A stretch of 64,000 nucleotides of DNA from Streptomyces peucetius (GCF_025854275.1 NZ_CP107567.1:4712001-4776000), one strand, 5' to 3'. Positions 30,476 through 38,983 are shown, counted from the first letter of the stretch. Notes: generated by a model not told the origin, from the sequence alone. A program made the numbers and translations.

Positions 30476-30600
30476 CTCGGATCCCGGCACGGACAGGCCC
30501 TGGGATCCGGTCCGCACAGGCCCCTCGGATCCGCTCCGCGCCGGCCCCTCGGATCCCGGTACGGACAGCGCCGCCGGGGTCCCGGTACGGACAACGCCAG
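30476..30600. repeat. Five imperfect 22-27-base repeats
   Basis: Units with the core CGGATCCCGGTACGGACAG recur about every 24 bases: GGATCCCGGCACGGACAG, GGATCCGGTCCGCACAG, GGATCCGCTCCGCGCCG, GGATCCCGGTACGGACAG and GGTCCCGGTACGGACAA. They are separated by GCCCCT-like spacers. They lie between the CIRCE elements and the end of the deacetylase gene. Function unknown. Confidence 0.75.
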
Positions 30601-30649
30601 GACGCCGCCCACGGTTCCGGGCTGTTGCCCGCGACTCCGTCCGGTCCGG

Positions 30650-31612
30650 TCAGACGTAGTCCTCCAGCCTGGCCACCGCGTACCCCTTCGCCGTCACCGT
30701 CTTCATCACCCGCCGGATCATGTCCGGCATGCTGCCCTTCCACTCCTCCTTGCCGCGGAAGTGCGTGAGGATGATGTCGCCCGGGTGCAGGTCCCGGTCC
30801 CACTCCCGCCACTCCATGTGGTCGGGGAACGCCTCCGCCGCCCACAGCGGCACGGCCTCGATCCCGCACTTCGCGGCGACGCGCAGGGTGTCCTTGTTGT
30901 AGTTCCCGTACGGCGGGCGCATCAGCCGGGGGCGGGTGCCGTACCGCTTCTCCAGCTTGTCCTGCTGGCCGCAGATCTCACGCTTCTGCTCGCTGTAGGA
31001 AAGCCCGGGCAGATACGGGTGGTTGAGCGTGTGGTTGTGGAGCGCCACCCCGCGGTCCCGCATCTTCTCGAAGTAACCGTAGTCGTCGTTGATCACGTAG
31101 TCGCTGAGGAAGGCGCTGTAGGGGATCTGCAGCTCGGACATCATCCGCAGCAGTTCCGGGTCCTTCTCCGCGCCGTCGTCGATCGTCAGGAAGACGATCT
31201 TCTCCTTGGTCGGCACGGTGGTGAACACCGGAGGAAGGCCCTCCCCGCCCTCCACCTCGAAGCCCTTGCGCGTGGTGATCTCCGGTTTGGCGTCTGGCGG
31301 CGGGGGCGCCGCGAGCGGGGTCTGCGCCAGCCCCCACTTCTTCGCGGCGGCGGCCCGGGCCTTCTGGCTGCGTCTGACCTTCTCCACGTACGCGGAGAGC
31401 GCCTCGGCGGGGCCGGCCGCCTCCGGCTTCTGCGCGCCCTGGGCCTGCGGGCCCTTCTGCGCCGACCGCCCGGTGGCGGTCCCGGTGGGGCTCGGGGCTC
31501 CCCCGGGCCCCTCGGCCGCACAGCCCGAACCGAGAGCGGCGACGACGAGAGCGGCCAGAGTCGCACGGGCCCGATACGCCCTCAACTTTCCCTTTTGTCG
31601 TACTAGCTGCAT
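30650..31612 (-). CDS. Polysaccharide deacetylase lipoprotein
   Basis: The 320-residue protein starts with a lipoprotein signal (LAALVVAALGSGC, Cys about residue 31), then a Pro/Ala/Gly linker, then a NodB-type carbohydrate esterase 4 domain. Motif 1 reads FLTIDDGAEKDP, with the usual TFDDG as TIDDG; motif 2 is HNHTLNHPYL with the two metal-binding His; motif 3 is MRPPYGNYN. These enzymes remove acetyl groups from peptidoglycan, chitin or other surface glycans. As a lipoprotein it acts on the outer face of the membrane. The start is the ATG at 31612. It is divergent from the methyltransferase gene. Confidence 0.9.
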   Translation of the reverse strand: MQLVRQKGKLRAYRARATLAALVVAALGSGCAAEGPGGAPSPTGTATGRSAQKGPQAQGAQKPEAAGPAEALSAYVEKVRRSQKARAAAAKKWGLAQTPLAAPPPPDAKPEITTRKGFEVEGGEGLPPVFTTVPTKEKIVFLTIDDGAEKDPELLRMMSELQIPYSAFLSDYVINDDYGYFEKMRDRGVALHNHTLNHPYLPGLSYSEQKREICGQQDKLEKRYGTRPRLMRPPYGNYNKDTLRVAAKCGIEAVPLWAAEAFPDHMEWREWDRDLHPGDIILTHFRGKEEWKGSMPDMIRRVMKTVTAKGYAVARLEDYV

Positions 31613-31702
31613 GGCGACGCATCCTGTCAGCGCCTCGCCCGCTCACCGGCCCGACACCGCCACCATGCGCGCACCATCCCCCGTCTGGCCCACAATGGCC
31701 CG

Positions 31703-32881
31703 GTGAACGACCTCGACCCGCTCGCCGCCCTTGCCGCACTGCGCACCGAGGAAGGCGGAGCGCTGCTGGCCTCGCTCGCCTCCTACGACCCGGCCCAGGA
31801 ACTGTCCGTCGCGACGCGCCTGCGCCGCGAGCACCCGGCGGCACTGGTCTCCGCGGCCCTCGGACAGGCGCGGCTGAGACAGCGCGCGGCGGCCAAGTTC
31901 GGCGAGGCGGATGCCCGCCGGATGTTCTTCACCCCGAACGGCGTCGAACAGTCCACCCGCCGTACGGTCGCGGCCCACCGCGCCGCCCGTTTCGCCGCAC
32001 TCGGGGTACGCAGCGTCGCCGACCTGTGCAGCGGCATCGGCGGGGACGCGATCGCACTGGCCCGGGCGGGCATCTCCGTCCTCGCCGTCGACCGCGACCC
32101 GCTCACGGCGGAGGTCGCACGTGCGAACGCCGAGGCGCTTGACCTGTCCGGCCTGATCGAGGTCCGCTGCGCGGACGTCACGGACGTCGACACCTCGTCG
32201 TACGACGCGGTGTTCGTCGACCCCGCCCGCCGGGGCGGCCGTGGCCGGATCTTCGACCCGGAGGCGTACTCCCCGCCGCTGTCCTGGGCCGTCGGCGCGG
32301 CCCGCACCCGCCCCCACGCCGCGCTGAAGGTCGCCCCCGGCATCCCCCACGAGGCGGTCCCCGAGGGCGCGGAGGCGGAGTGGATCTCGGACGGGGGCGA
32401 CGTGAAGGAGGCGGTGCTCTGGTTCGGCACCGCGCCGTCAGCGGTCCGCGCCACCCTCCTCCCGGGTCCGCACACCCTGACCGGCCGCGACCTGCCGAAC
32501 CCGCCGGTCCGGCCGGTCGGCCGCTACCTGTACGAGCCGGACGGCGCGGCGATCCGCGCCCACCTGGTCGCGGAGGTCGCGGAGGACGTGTCCGGCGGCC
32601 TCCTCGACGAGACGATCGCGTACATCACCTCCGAAGCGCTCCACCCGACGCCGTACGCGACGGCGTACGAGATCACCGATGCCCTGCCCTTCAACATGAA
32701 GAAGCTGAAGGCGCTGCTGCGCGACCGCCGGGTCGGCAACCTCACCGTGAAGAAGCGCGGCTCCGCGGTCGAACCGGAGGAGGTCCGCCGCAAGGTACGC
32801 CCCCAGGGGCCGAACGCGGCGACGGTGTTCCTGACTCGCGTCGCGGGCGCCCCGACGATGCTGATCGGCCGGCCCGCGTGA
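31703..32881 (+). CDS. Class I SAM methyltransferase with THUMP-like C-terminal domain
   Basis: The 392-residue protein has an N-terminal helical part (FFTPNGVEQSTRRTVAAHRA), a Rossmann methyltransferase core (VADLCSGIGGDAIALAR for SAM, VFVDPARR as motif IV in place of DPPY) and a C-terminal THUMP-like part (AYEITDALPFNMKKLKALL, VGNLTVKKRG). The order and length fit an actinobacterial family related to RNA methyltransferases. The DPARR motif suggests nucleic acid as substrate, but the target is unknown. The start is GTG at 31703. It is a single gene between divergent and convergent neighbours. Confidence 0.82.
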   Translation: MNDLDPLAALAALRTEEGGALLASLASYDPAQELSVATRLRREHPAALVSAALGQARLRQRAAAKFGEADARRMFFTPNGVEQSTRRTVAAHRAARFAALGVRSVADLCSGIGGDAIALARAGISVLAVDRDPLTAEVARANAEALDLSGLIEVRCADVTDVDTSSYDAVFVDPARRGGRGRIFDPEAYSPPLSWAVGAARTRPHAALKVAPGIPHEAVPEGAEAEWISDGGDVKEAVLWFGTAPSAVRATLLPGPHTLTGRDLPNPPVRPVGRYLYEPDGAAIRAHLVAEVAEDVSGGLLDETIAYITSEALHPTPYATAYEITDALPFNMKKLKALLRDRRVGNLTVKKRGSAVEPEEVRRKVRPQGPNAATVFLTRVAGAPTMLIGRPA

Positions 32882-32914
32882 CGCGCCGCCCGACCCGCCG
32901 GGCCCGTGCCGGCG

Positions 32915-33565
32915 TCAGCGGTGCGCCCCGCCCCGCACCGCGAACGGGAGCGCCGGAGGCGACACCAGCCGGAGCGCCCAGCGGTAGTGGCTCACCGCCT
33001 TCGTAATGCCGAGCAGGCCGGTGAGCCAGAGGATCAGACCCAGACCCATGAGCAGCACGACCCCGGCCAGGGTGTCGCCCGGCCGCGCGCCGGCCGGGGT
33101 GGTGAAGGAGAGCCACAGGCCGTACGCGCACAGCAGGAACGAGGGCAGGAACCAGAAGAGGCTCTGGGCCGGTGCGCCGTAGCGGGCGTCACCGGCCGGG
33201 TCGTGCGCCAGCGCACTCCACTGCCGCAGCCGTCCGCGCAGTTCCGCCTCATGGGCGATGCCGAAGCCGATGACCAGGCCCGTCGGGATCATGCAGCCGA
33301 GTCCGATGAAACCGAGGACCGCGCCGAAGAAGTGACTGAACAGGTCCGGCCCTTCCTCGAACGCCTGCAGCGCCGCACCGAAGATCACCCATCCGACCGC
33401 GAAACCGGCCACCACAAGCCACAGCAGCACCAGCCGTTTCGGGTCGACGCTCATCCGGAAGAGCTCGTCCATCGCCCGTCGCCGGTCGGCGAGCAGTGTC
33501 TCCCGGTCGGGCCAGCAACGTATGTCGACGGGCGGCGGAGGAGGAGGCAGGACACGGCGCGGCAT
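32915..33565 (-). CDS. Membrane protein of unknown function
   Basis: The 216-residue protein has a Pro-rich N-terminus (PRRVLPPPPPPVDIRCW), a cytoplasmic helix, then four spans: VLLWLVVAGFAVGWVIFGAA, FFGAVLGFIGLGCMIPTGLV, SLFWFLPSFLLCAYGLWLS and a last one near GVVLLMGLGLILWLTGLLGI. I do not recognise the family. The start MPRRV at 33565 is chosen because it lies ten bases from the stop of the upstream ECF42 sigma factor gene, suggesting an operon with it and the DGPF gene. Confidence 0.7.
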   Translation of the reverse strand: MPRRVLPPPPPPVDIRCWPDRETLLADRRRAMDELFRMSVDPKRLVLLWLVVAGFAVGWVIFGAALQAFEEGPDLFSHFFGAVLGFIGLGCMIPTGLVIGFGIAHEAELRGRLRQWSALAHDPAGDARYGAPAQSLFWFLPSFLLCAYGLWLSFTTPAGARPGDTLAGVVLLMGLGLILWLTGLLGITKAVSHYRWALRLVSPPALPFAVRGGAHR

Positions 33566-33575
33566 GCCGACGAGG

Positions 33576-34826
33576 CTACCGGGCGCAGTCAGCCGCCCTG
33601 GCCAGCAGCATGTCCCGTTCACGGGCGTTGCGGGTCAGCGACGCCGCACGCTCGAACTCCGCCCGCGCCTCCTCCCGTCGGCCCAACCGGGCCAGCAGGT
33701 CACCGCGGACGCTCGGCAGCAAGTGGTAGTCCTTGAGCACCGGTTCGTCCGCGAGGGCGTCGACCAGTGGCAGTCCGGCTTCGGGACCGTCCGCCATCGA
33801 GACGGCCACCGCCCGGTTCAGCTCCACGACCGGGGACGGGTTCAGGGCCGCCAGTCGGCCGTAGAGGGTGGCGATCATGGTCCAGTCCGTGTCCTCGTAC
33901 CGCACGGCCTGCGCGTGGCACGCCGCGATCGCGGCCTGCAGGGCGTACGGGCCGTACGGGCCGCCGCCCGCCCGGTGCAGCGCCTCGACGCCCCGGCGGA
34001 TCAGCAGCCGGTTCCACCTGGTGCGGTTCTGGTCGGCGAGCAGCACCGGCTCGCCGGAGGGGCCGGTACGCGCCGGAATCCGGGACGCCTGGATCTCCAA
34101 CAGAGCCGCCAGGCCGTGCACTTCGGACTCGTCCGGCATCAGCCCGGCCAGGACGCGGGCCAGCCGCAGCGCCTCCTCGCACAGCGCGGGGCGGACGAGG
34201 TCGTCACCGGCGGTCGCCGAGTAACCCTCGTTGAAGATCAGGTAGATGACGTCGAGCACGGACCCCAGCCGGGCGGCGCGATCCGTTCCGTACGGCACCT
34301 CGAAGGGAACGCCCGCCCTCGCCAGGGAGCGCTTCGCCCGGACGATGCGCTGTGCGACGGTGGGCTCCGCGGCCAGGAAGGCGCGGGCGATCTCCTCGGT
34401 GGTCAGGCCGCCGAGCAGTTTCAGCGTGAGGGCGATCCGGGCGTCCGTCGACAGCACCGGATGGCAGGCGGTGAAGATCAGCCGCAGCAGATCGTCGTCG
34501 ATCTCCTCGGGATCCGACGGCTCGGCCGGCGGCCCCGCGTCCTCCAGGGTGCGCCCGACCTCCGCCAGTTTGCGGGCGTACGTCTCCTTGCGGCGTACGA
34601 GGTCGATCGCGCGGTGTTTGGCGGTGGCCATGAGCCAGGCTCCCGGCCTGTCCGGGACGCCCGACTCGGGCCACTGCTCCAGCGCGGCGACCAAAGCGTC
34701 CTGCGCGAGTTCCTCGGCGATGCCCACGTCCCGCACGATGCGGGCGACACCGGCGATGATCCGCGCCGACTCGATCCTGAACACCGCTTCCACCGCGCCC
34801 GCGGCGCCTGCTGCCGTCACGGCCAC
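33576..34826 (-). CDS. ECF42-type RNA polymerase sigma factor with TPR-like extension
   Basis: The 416-residue protein has sigma regions 2 and 4 in the first 170 residues (VGIAEELAQDALVAALEQW, RPGAWLMATAKHRAIDLVRR; TTEEIARAFLAAEPTVAQRI) and a long C-terminal helical extension (DVIYLIFNEGYSATAGDDL, ALNPSPVVELNRAVAVSMADG). This is the hallmark of the ECF42 group, in which the extension is needed for activity and replaces an anti-sigma factor. ECF42 genes are nearly always next to DGPF-domain genes, as here: the DGPF gene lies 34 bases upstream on the same strand. The start GTG at 34826 is likely but not certain. Confidence 0.9.
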   Translation of the reverse strand: MAVTAAGAAGAVEAVFRIESARIIAGVARIVRDVGIAEELAQDALVAALEQWPESGVPDRPGAWLMATAKHRAIDLVRRKETYARKLAEVGRTLEDAGPPAEPSDPEEIDDDLLRLIFTACHPVLSTDARIALTLKLLGGLTTEEIARAFLAAEPTVAQRIVRAKRSLARAGVPFEVPYGTDRAARLGSVLDVIYLIFNEGYSATAGDDLVRPALCEEALRLARVLAGLMPDESEVHGLAALLEIQASRIPARTGPSGEPVLLADQNRTRWNRLLIRRGVEALHRAGGGPYGPYALQAAIAACHAQAVRYEDTDWTMIATLYGRLAALNPSPVVELNRAVAVSMADGPEAGLPLVDALADEPVLKDYHLLPSVRGDLLARLGRREEARAEFERAASLTRNARERDMLLARAADCAR

Positions 34827-34860
34827 CCATCAGAGCAGCCGGAACGCGGCACCGGCAAAC

Positions 34861-35217
34861 TCAGCCCTCGTCGATCTGGCGGAGCTCGCAGGTGATCGTC
34901 CACTGCTCGGGGTGGATCTCCAGGAAACGCTTGGTCCACTCGAGAGCCTCGGCCTTGTCCTTGCACTGCATCATCGCGTAGCCGCCCACGACTTCCTTCG
35001 TCTCGGTGAAGGGGCCGTCGGTGTAGGACAGCTTGCCGTCGGACCACGTCACACGGGTGCCCTCCGAGGTACGGGTGAGACCGGCGGTGTCCAGCATGAC
35101 CCCGGCCTTGGTGACCTCCTCCAGCAGAGCGCCCATCCGCTCCTGGAAGTCCTGGGGGAAGTCGTCCTCGGGGATCTGGTTCTCCTCGATGCGAACCATC
35201 GAAAGGAAGCGCGGCAT
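34861..35217 (-). CDS. DGPF/YCII-domain protein, ECF42 partner
   Basis: The 118-residue protein has the signature YTDGPFTETKEVVGGYAMMQ in a YCII-related ferredoxin-like fold, starting MPRFLSMVRIEENQIPEDDF. DGPF proteins are the usual target genes and neighbours of ECF42 sigma factors. Their biochemical role is unknown; YCII relatives use a His-Asp pair. The ATG at 35217 is preceded by CCGAGGAGTCACC, a good ribosome site. It should be the first gene of the DGPF-sigma-membrane protein run. Confidence 0.9.
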   Translation of the reverse strand: MPRFLSMVRIEENQIPEDDFPQDFQERMGALLEEVTKAGVMLDTAGLTRTSEGTRVTWSDGKLSYTDGPFTETKEVVGGYAMMQCKDKAEALEWTKRFLEIHPEQWTITCELRQIDEG

Positions 35218-35369
35218 GGTGACTCCTCGGTCCCGGGAGGCGGGGCCGTTCCCCGCCTCTCACCCATGCGTCGAACGGGCCGCCGCCCGATCGACACCGT
35301 CGCCGAAGTTTTTCCGGAAAATCTCAGCCGCGGAAATCCCAGCCGGGCGATTCCCGCGGCCGAGCGGTC

Positions 35370-35627
35370 TCAGCCGAGCGACTCGAAGCGCCAGCGGTGC
35401 ACCGGCCGGGTGATCACATCGTCGGCCGGTTCCGGAAGTTCGGGCAGCTCGGCAGCCACGTCGGCGGCCTCCCACCAGGTGATGACCAGCACCCGGTCCG
35501 GCCCCGCCCGGAACGTCTCGCGGCGCAGGGGCTCGCGCGCGAGCACCTGTGCGCGGGCCCACTCCAGCAGCTCCGCGCCGCGGTCCCAGGCGGCGCGGGC
35601 CTCCCACATCAGCGCGACGACGGTCAT
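35370..35627 (-). CDS. Small protein translationally coupled to tsaD
   Basis: The 85-residue product begins [20 protein letters not shown] and continues [13 protein letters not shown] into [20 protein letters not shown], ending RWRFESLG. It reads like a small one-domain cytoplasmic protein with a ferredoxin-like beta-alpha-beta pattern. Its ATG overlaps the tsaD stop by four bases (ATGA), so it is almost surely translated with tsaD. The last residues of TsaD ([15 protein letters not shown]) lie over its start. I do not recognise the family. Confidence 0.75.
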   Translation of the reverse strand: MTVVALMWEARAAWDRGAELLEWARAQVLAREPLRRETFRAGPDRVLVITWWEAADVAAELPELPEPADDVITRPVHRWRFESLG

Positions 35628-36718
35628 GAGTACAGATTGTCCTTGCTGACCTCGTGCACATGGTCGTGGTCGTGCGCGCCGGGCACATGGGGATCCGTCA
35701 CCGGCAGCGAGGAGTCCGCAGACAGCTCCCAGTCCGACGCGGGCCGGTTGCGGGCCACCATCTCCGCGCCCAGCGCCGCCACCATCGCACCGTTGTCGGT
35801 GCACAGCTTCGGCCGGGGCACCCGGAGCCGGATCCCCGCGCGCTCGCACCGCTCCTGGGCGAGCGCCCGCAGCCGGGAGTTGGCCGCGACACCGCCGCCG
35901 ATCATCAGGTGGTCGACACCCTGGTCCCGGCAGGCGCGCACCGCCTTGCGGGTCAGCACGTCGACGACCGCCTCCTGGAAGGAGGCCGCCACGTCCCGCA
36001 CCGGCACCTCCTCGCCCGCCGCCCGCTTCGCCTCGATCCAGCGCGCCACCGCCGTCTTCAGACCGGAGAAGGAGAAGTCGTACGCCGGGTCCCTGGAGCC
36101 GCTCAGTCCGCGCGGGAACGCGATCGCCTCCGGGTCGCCCTCCTTCGCCAGCCGGTCGATCACCGGACCGCCGGGGAAGCCGAGGTCGAGCACACGCGCG
36201 ATCTTGTCGAAGGCCTCGCCGGCCGCGTCGTCGATCGTCGCGCCCATGGGCCGTACGTCGGCGGTGATGTCGGGCGCGAGCAGCAGCGACGAGTGGCCGC
36301 CGGAGACCAGCAGCGCCATCGTCGGCTCGGGCAGCGGGCCGTGCTCGAGCTGGTCGACGCAGATGTGCGAGGCCAGATGGTTCACCCCGTACAGCGGCTT
36401 GCCCAGGGCGTACGCGTACGCCTTCGCCGCCGAGACGCCGACCAGCAGCGCGCCGGCGAGGCCCGGGCCCGCCGTGACCGCGATGCCGTCGAGGTCGCGG
36501 GCGCTCACGCCCGCGTCCTTCAGCGCGCGCTCGACGGTGGGCACCATCGCCTCCAGATGGGCGCGCGAGGCGATCTCCGGCACGACGCCGCCGAAGCGGG
36601 CGTGCGTGTCGACACTGGAGGCGACCGCGTCGGCGAGCAGGGTCGTGCCGCGGACGATGCCGACGCCGGTCTCGTCGCAGGAGGTCTCGATGCCGAGTAC
36701 GAGCGGTTCGTCAGCCAT
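35624..36718 (-). CDS. tsaD: tRNA t6A threonylcarbamoyltransferase TsaD
   Basis: The 364-residue ASKHA-fold protein transfers the threonylcarbamoyl group to A37 of tRNAs reading ANN codons, with TsaB and Tsa[17 protein letters not shown] at the start, the metal-binding HxxxH (HLASHICVD region), [28 protein letters not shown] and [11 protein letters not shown] are all standard. The C-terminus has a His/Asp-rich tail ([10 protein letters not shown]) beyond the usual end. The ATG at 36718 overlaps the rimI stop by one base (TGATG). It is in a tight operon with tsaB and rimI. Confidence 0.97.
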   Translation of the reverse strand: MADEPLVLGIETSCDETGVGIVRGTTLLADAVASSVDTHARFGGVVPEIASRAHLEAMVPTVERALKDAGVSARDLDGIAVTAGPGLAGALLVGVSAAKAYAYALGKPLYGVNHLASHICVDQLEHGPLPEPTMALLVSGGHSSLLLAPDITADVRPMGATIDDAAGEAFDKIARVLDLGFPGGPVIDRLAKEGDPEAIAFPRGLSGSRDPAYDFSFSGLKTAVARWIEAKRAAGEEVPVRDVAASFQEAVVDVLTRKAVRACRDQGVDHLMIGGGVAANSRLRALAQERCERAGIRLRVPRPKLCTDNGAMVAALGAEMVARNRPASDWELSADSSLPVTDPHVPGAHDHDHVHEVSKDNLYS

Positions 36719-37200
36719 CAGTTGGTCTCTGTTCCTTGTACGGTCAGTCGCATGACGAGGGCGTCGATGTTGCCGGGCTGGTAGTAGCCGCGGCGGAATC
36801 CGATGGGCTCGAAGCCGAAACGCTCGTACAGCTTCTGGGCCCTGGTGTTGTCCACCCGCACTTCGAGCAGCACCTCGTCGCACTCGAAGGCGGTGGCGTG
36901 CTGGAGCAGGTCGGTCAGCAGCCGGGAGCCGAGGCCGGTGCCCCACTGGCTCCTGTCGACGGCGATGGTCTGCACGTCACCGAGCCCGCCGGCCGCGGCG
37001 AGGCCCGCGTATCCGACGACCGCGCCGTCCTCGTTTTCGGCCACCACATAGCGGCGGGTGGCCCTCGGACCGCGGGAGTGCGCGAGTTCGGACCAGAACA
37101 TGCCGGGCGACCAGGCATCCTCGGGGAACAGCTCGTGTTCCAGCTCCAGCACCGGCTCCAGGTCCCACCAGCGCATCTCACGCAGGGTGGAAGTGCTCAC
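36718..37200 (-). CDS. rimI: Ribosomal protein S18 alanine N-acetyltransferase RimI
   Basis: The 160-residue GNAT enzyme starts with a GTG that overlaps the tsaB stop (GTGA). [20 protein letters not shown], the acetyl-CoA loop [11 protein letters not shown] and [20 protein letters not shown] with YYQP are typical of RimI. It acetylates the N-terminal Ala of S18 and in actinobacteria other N-termini. Its place between tsaB and tsaD is very common in bacteria. Confidence 0.94.
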   Translation of the reverse strand: MSTSTLREMRWWDLEPVLELEHELFPEDAWSPGMFWSELAHSRGPRATRRYVVAENEDGAVVGYAGLAAAGGLGDVQTIAVDRSQWGTGLGSRLLTDLLQHATAFECDEVLLEVRVDNTRAQKLYERFGFEPIGFRRGYYQPGNIDALVMRLTVQGTETN

Positions 37201-37850
37201 TTCGGGGTGACCACCTTGTAGTTCTTGGGAACCTGCGCGTCGGGCCGCCGCAGGTACAGCGGCTGCGGAGGCAGGAACTCCGCGCCGGCCGTCAGCCTCT
37301 CCGCCGCCAGCGCGGCCAGCGCGGCGGCGCTCACATGCTCCGGGCCGCGGGCGTCCGGGAACGTCTCCGGGTACAGCAGCGCGCCCGCGCCGACGGCCGG
37401 CAGCCCCGCGACCCGCTCCGCGATCTCCGCGGGACGGTCGACCGCCGCGTCGGTCGTACGGGTGCGGGCGTTGTCGTACCGCGCCCAGTAGACCTCCTTG
37501 CGCCGCGCGTCGGTCGCCACCACGAAGGGCTCGTCGAGCCCGGCCTCGTACGCCAGACCGTCCAGGGTGCACACCCCGTGCACCGGGACGCCGAGCGCCG
37601 ACGCGAACGTCGCGGCGGTGACCAGTCCGACCCGCAGACCGGTGTACGGGCCCGGCCCGACGCCGACCACGACACCGGTGACGGCGTCGAGCTTCACTCC
37701 GGCCTCGACGAGCACGCCGTCGACGGCGGGCAGCAGCAGCTCCCCGTGGCGGCGCGCGTCCACACGGCTCGACGAGGCGACGACGGAAGCGCCGTCGTGG
37801 AGGGCGGCGGTGACGGCGGGCGTGGCGGTATCCATGGCGAGCAAGAGCAC
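37197..37850 (-). CDS. tsaB: t6A synthesis protein TsaB
   Basis: The 217-residue ASKHA protein begins MLLLAMDTATPAVTAAL from a GTG. GPGPYTGLRVGLVTA is the conserved TsaB motif. It is catalytically silent and forms the TsaD-TsaB-TsaE complex. It is the first gene of the tsaB-rimI-tsaD-small-ORF operon, each joined by one- to four-base overlaps. tsaE lies apart, 1.1 kb upstream past two unrelated genes. Confidence 0.95.
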   Translation of the reverse strand: MLLLAMDTATPAVTAALHDGASVVASSSRVDARRHGELLLPAVDGVLVEAGVKLDAVTGVVVGVGPGPYTGLRVGLVTAATFASALGVPVHGVCTLDGLAYEAGLDEPFVVATDARRKEVYWARYDNARTRTTDAAVDRPAEIAERVAGLPAVGAGALLYPETFPDARGPEHVSAAALAALAAERLTAGAEFLPPQPLYLRRPDAQVPKNYKVVTPK

Positions 37851-37960
37851 GCAAACAGCCTACGGCTCCGGCGGGGAAGCCATGGCGGCACCGTCGAACG
37901 GAACCACGGTGCTACCGTCACCCCGAGTACACACATTCGGGGATCCGAGAGGTGAGCAGG

Positions 37961-38524
37961 GTGGCACGGAGCAGCTCGGGACTCGTGGCCGGGCTCACGG
38001 CGGCCGCGTTGGCCGTCGTCGGTTTCCTCGCCTACCAGGCGTCGGCGAACGTCCCCGAGGACCTGTCCGCCTCGAAGCGGCCGAGCGCCGGCTCTTCGGC
38101 GACCTCCCCGGGCCCCACGTCGTCCGCCAAGCCGAAGGATCCGCTGACCGTCCCGGCCGGCTCCGGCACCGGCGTGCGTGTCGTGTACGCGCTCAGCGAC
38201 CGGCGCGTGTGGCTCGTCGGCGCGAACGAGAAGGCGAAGCGGACCTTCGAGGTCATGCCCTCCACCGTCAGCCCGGAGCCCGGCACCTACACGGTGACCT
38301 CGCGCTCCGGCAACGTTTCCGGCTCCGACGGCGTGCCGATCGAGCACGTGGTGCGGTTCGCGACCGTGAACGGCGTGACCGTCGGCTTCAGTGCGGCGGT
38401 CGACGGCTCGATGGCCAGCCCGGACCCGGCCAAGAAGACGGGTGGCGTGCGCATGGAGCGGGCCGACGGGGACGCGTTGTGGGTGTTCGCGACGGTCGGC
38501 TCGAAGGTCGTCGTGGTTCCGTAA
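37961..38524 (+). CDS. Exported L,D-transpeptidase-like protein lacking the catalytic cysteine
   Basis: From GTG 37961 (GAGAGG eight bases upstream; an in-frame GTG at 37952 is possible) the 187-residue product has a membrane anchor (LVAGLTAAALAVVGFLAYQA), a Ser/Pro/Lys linker and a C-terminal domain. VVYALSDRRVWLVGANEKAK, then MPSTVSPEPGTYTVTSRSG, then a TGGVRME motif and WVFATVGSKVVVV follow the order of YkuD L,D-transpeptidases. Where those carry SHGCIR, this protein has KTGGVR, so neither the catalytic Cys nor the His is present. It may bind peptidoglycan stems without cross-linking them. The family assignment is by motif order only. Confidence 0.6.
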   Translation: MARSSSGLVAGLTAAALAVVGFLAYQASANVPEDLSASKRPSAGSSATSPGPTSSAKPKDPLTVPAGSGTGVRVVYALSDRRVWLVGANEKAKRTFEVMPSTVSPEPGTYTVTSRSGNVSGSDGVPIEHVVRFATVNGVTVGFSAAVDGSMASPDPAKKTGGVRMERADGDALWVFATVGSKVVVVP

Positions 38525-38538
38525 TCCCCTTCGCGGCT

Positions 38539-38573
38539 CACCCCTACGGGTGGGCGCGTACGAGCCTCGTACG
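38539..38573. terminator. Possible bidirectional terminator
   Basis: CACCC-CTAC-GGGTG at 38539-38552 is followed by CGTACGAG-C-CTCGTACG at 38557-38573. Two small hairpins thus lie between the stops of the convergent transpeptidase-like gene and the small iron-box gene. Confidence 0.45.
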
Positions 38574-38584
38574 ACCGCGTGCGG

Positions 38585-38794
38585 TCAGGCGGCGTCGCGG
38601 TGCGTACCGCCGTCACTCGTGCGGGGCGGCGTCGACACGGCGCTGGCCGCGGCGCACGAGGCCAGCAGGTCCCGCATCGACACGGTGGCCGAGGGCAGCG
38701 GCCTCGGTGCCGCCACCGGGGCCGGCCGTGACCGCGCCTCACGCTCCGCGCTGTGCTCCGCGCTCTGCTCCGCTGCGTGCTCCGATGCCGGCAT
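38585..38794 (-). CDS. Small protein under a probable iron box
   Basis: The 69-residue product starts MPASEHAAEQSAEHSAEREA at the ATG 38794, which has AGGAGG five bases upstream, the best ribosome site in this area. It continues with a Pro/Ala linker and TVSMRDLLASCAAASAVSTP, then a short polar tail. There is a single Cys. No family is recognised and no membrane span or signal peptide is evident. An 18-base palindrome resembling a DmdR/IdeR iron box lies 30 bases upstream, so expression should rise under iron shortage. It stands alone between convergent and same-strand genes. Confidence 0.65.
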   Translation of the reverse strand: MPASEHAAEQSAEHSAEREARSRPAPVAAPRPLPSATVSMRDLLASCAAASAVSTPPRTSDGGTHRDAA

Positions 38795-38824
38795 GGACGC
38801 CTCCTGGGGTCCGGGGACGGGCAA

Positions 38825-38842
38825 GGTTAGGTAGACCTAACC
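38825..38842. promoter_or_regulatory. Probable iron box (DmdR1/IdeR-type operator)
   Basis: GGTTAGGTAGACCTAACC is a perfect 18-base palindrome. Aligned to the DmdR1 consensus TTAGGTTAGGCTCACCTAA it agrees at about 14 of 19 positions, including the complete TTAGG and ACCTAA ends of the inner half. It lies 31-48 bases upstream of the ATG of the leftward small gene, over the likely promoter. Confidence 0.6.
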
Positions 38843-38983
38843 CGGTCTCGGTACCATGTCATCACGCGCGACACCAAGGGCGCAATACTTTCCCGACACC
38901 GTGTCGGAACGTGCCCCGGCGGTTGAAGCGGTACGCCGCCCTCCCTCCCCGGCCCTCCGGGCACGCGAGGCCCGTCCATCGGG

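Larger units (their letters stand above)
30287..30649. promoter_or_regulatory. groES upstream region
   Basis: This 363-base gap has no gene. It contains two CIRCE operators at 30385-30411 and 30432-30458 and then, nearer the deacetylase gene, a block of five 24-base-like repeats at 30476-30600. Confidence 0.8.
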
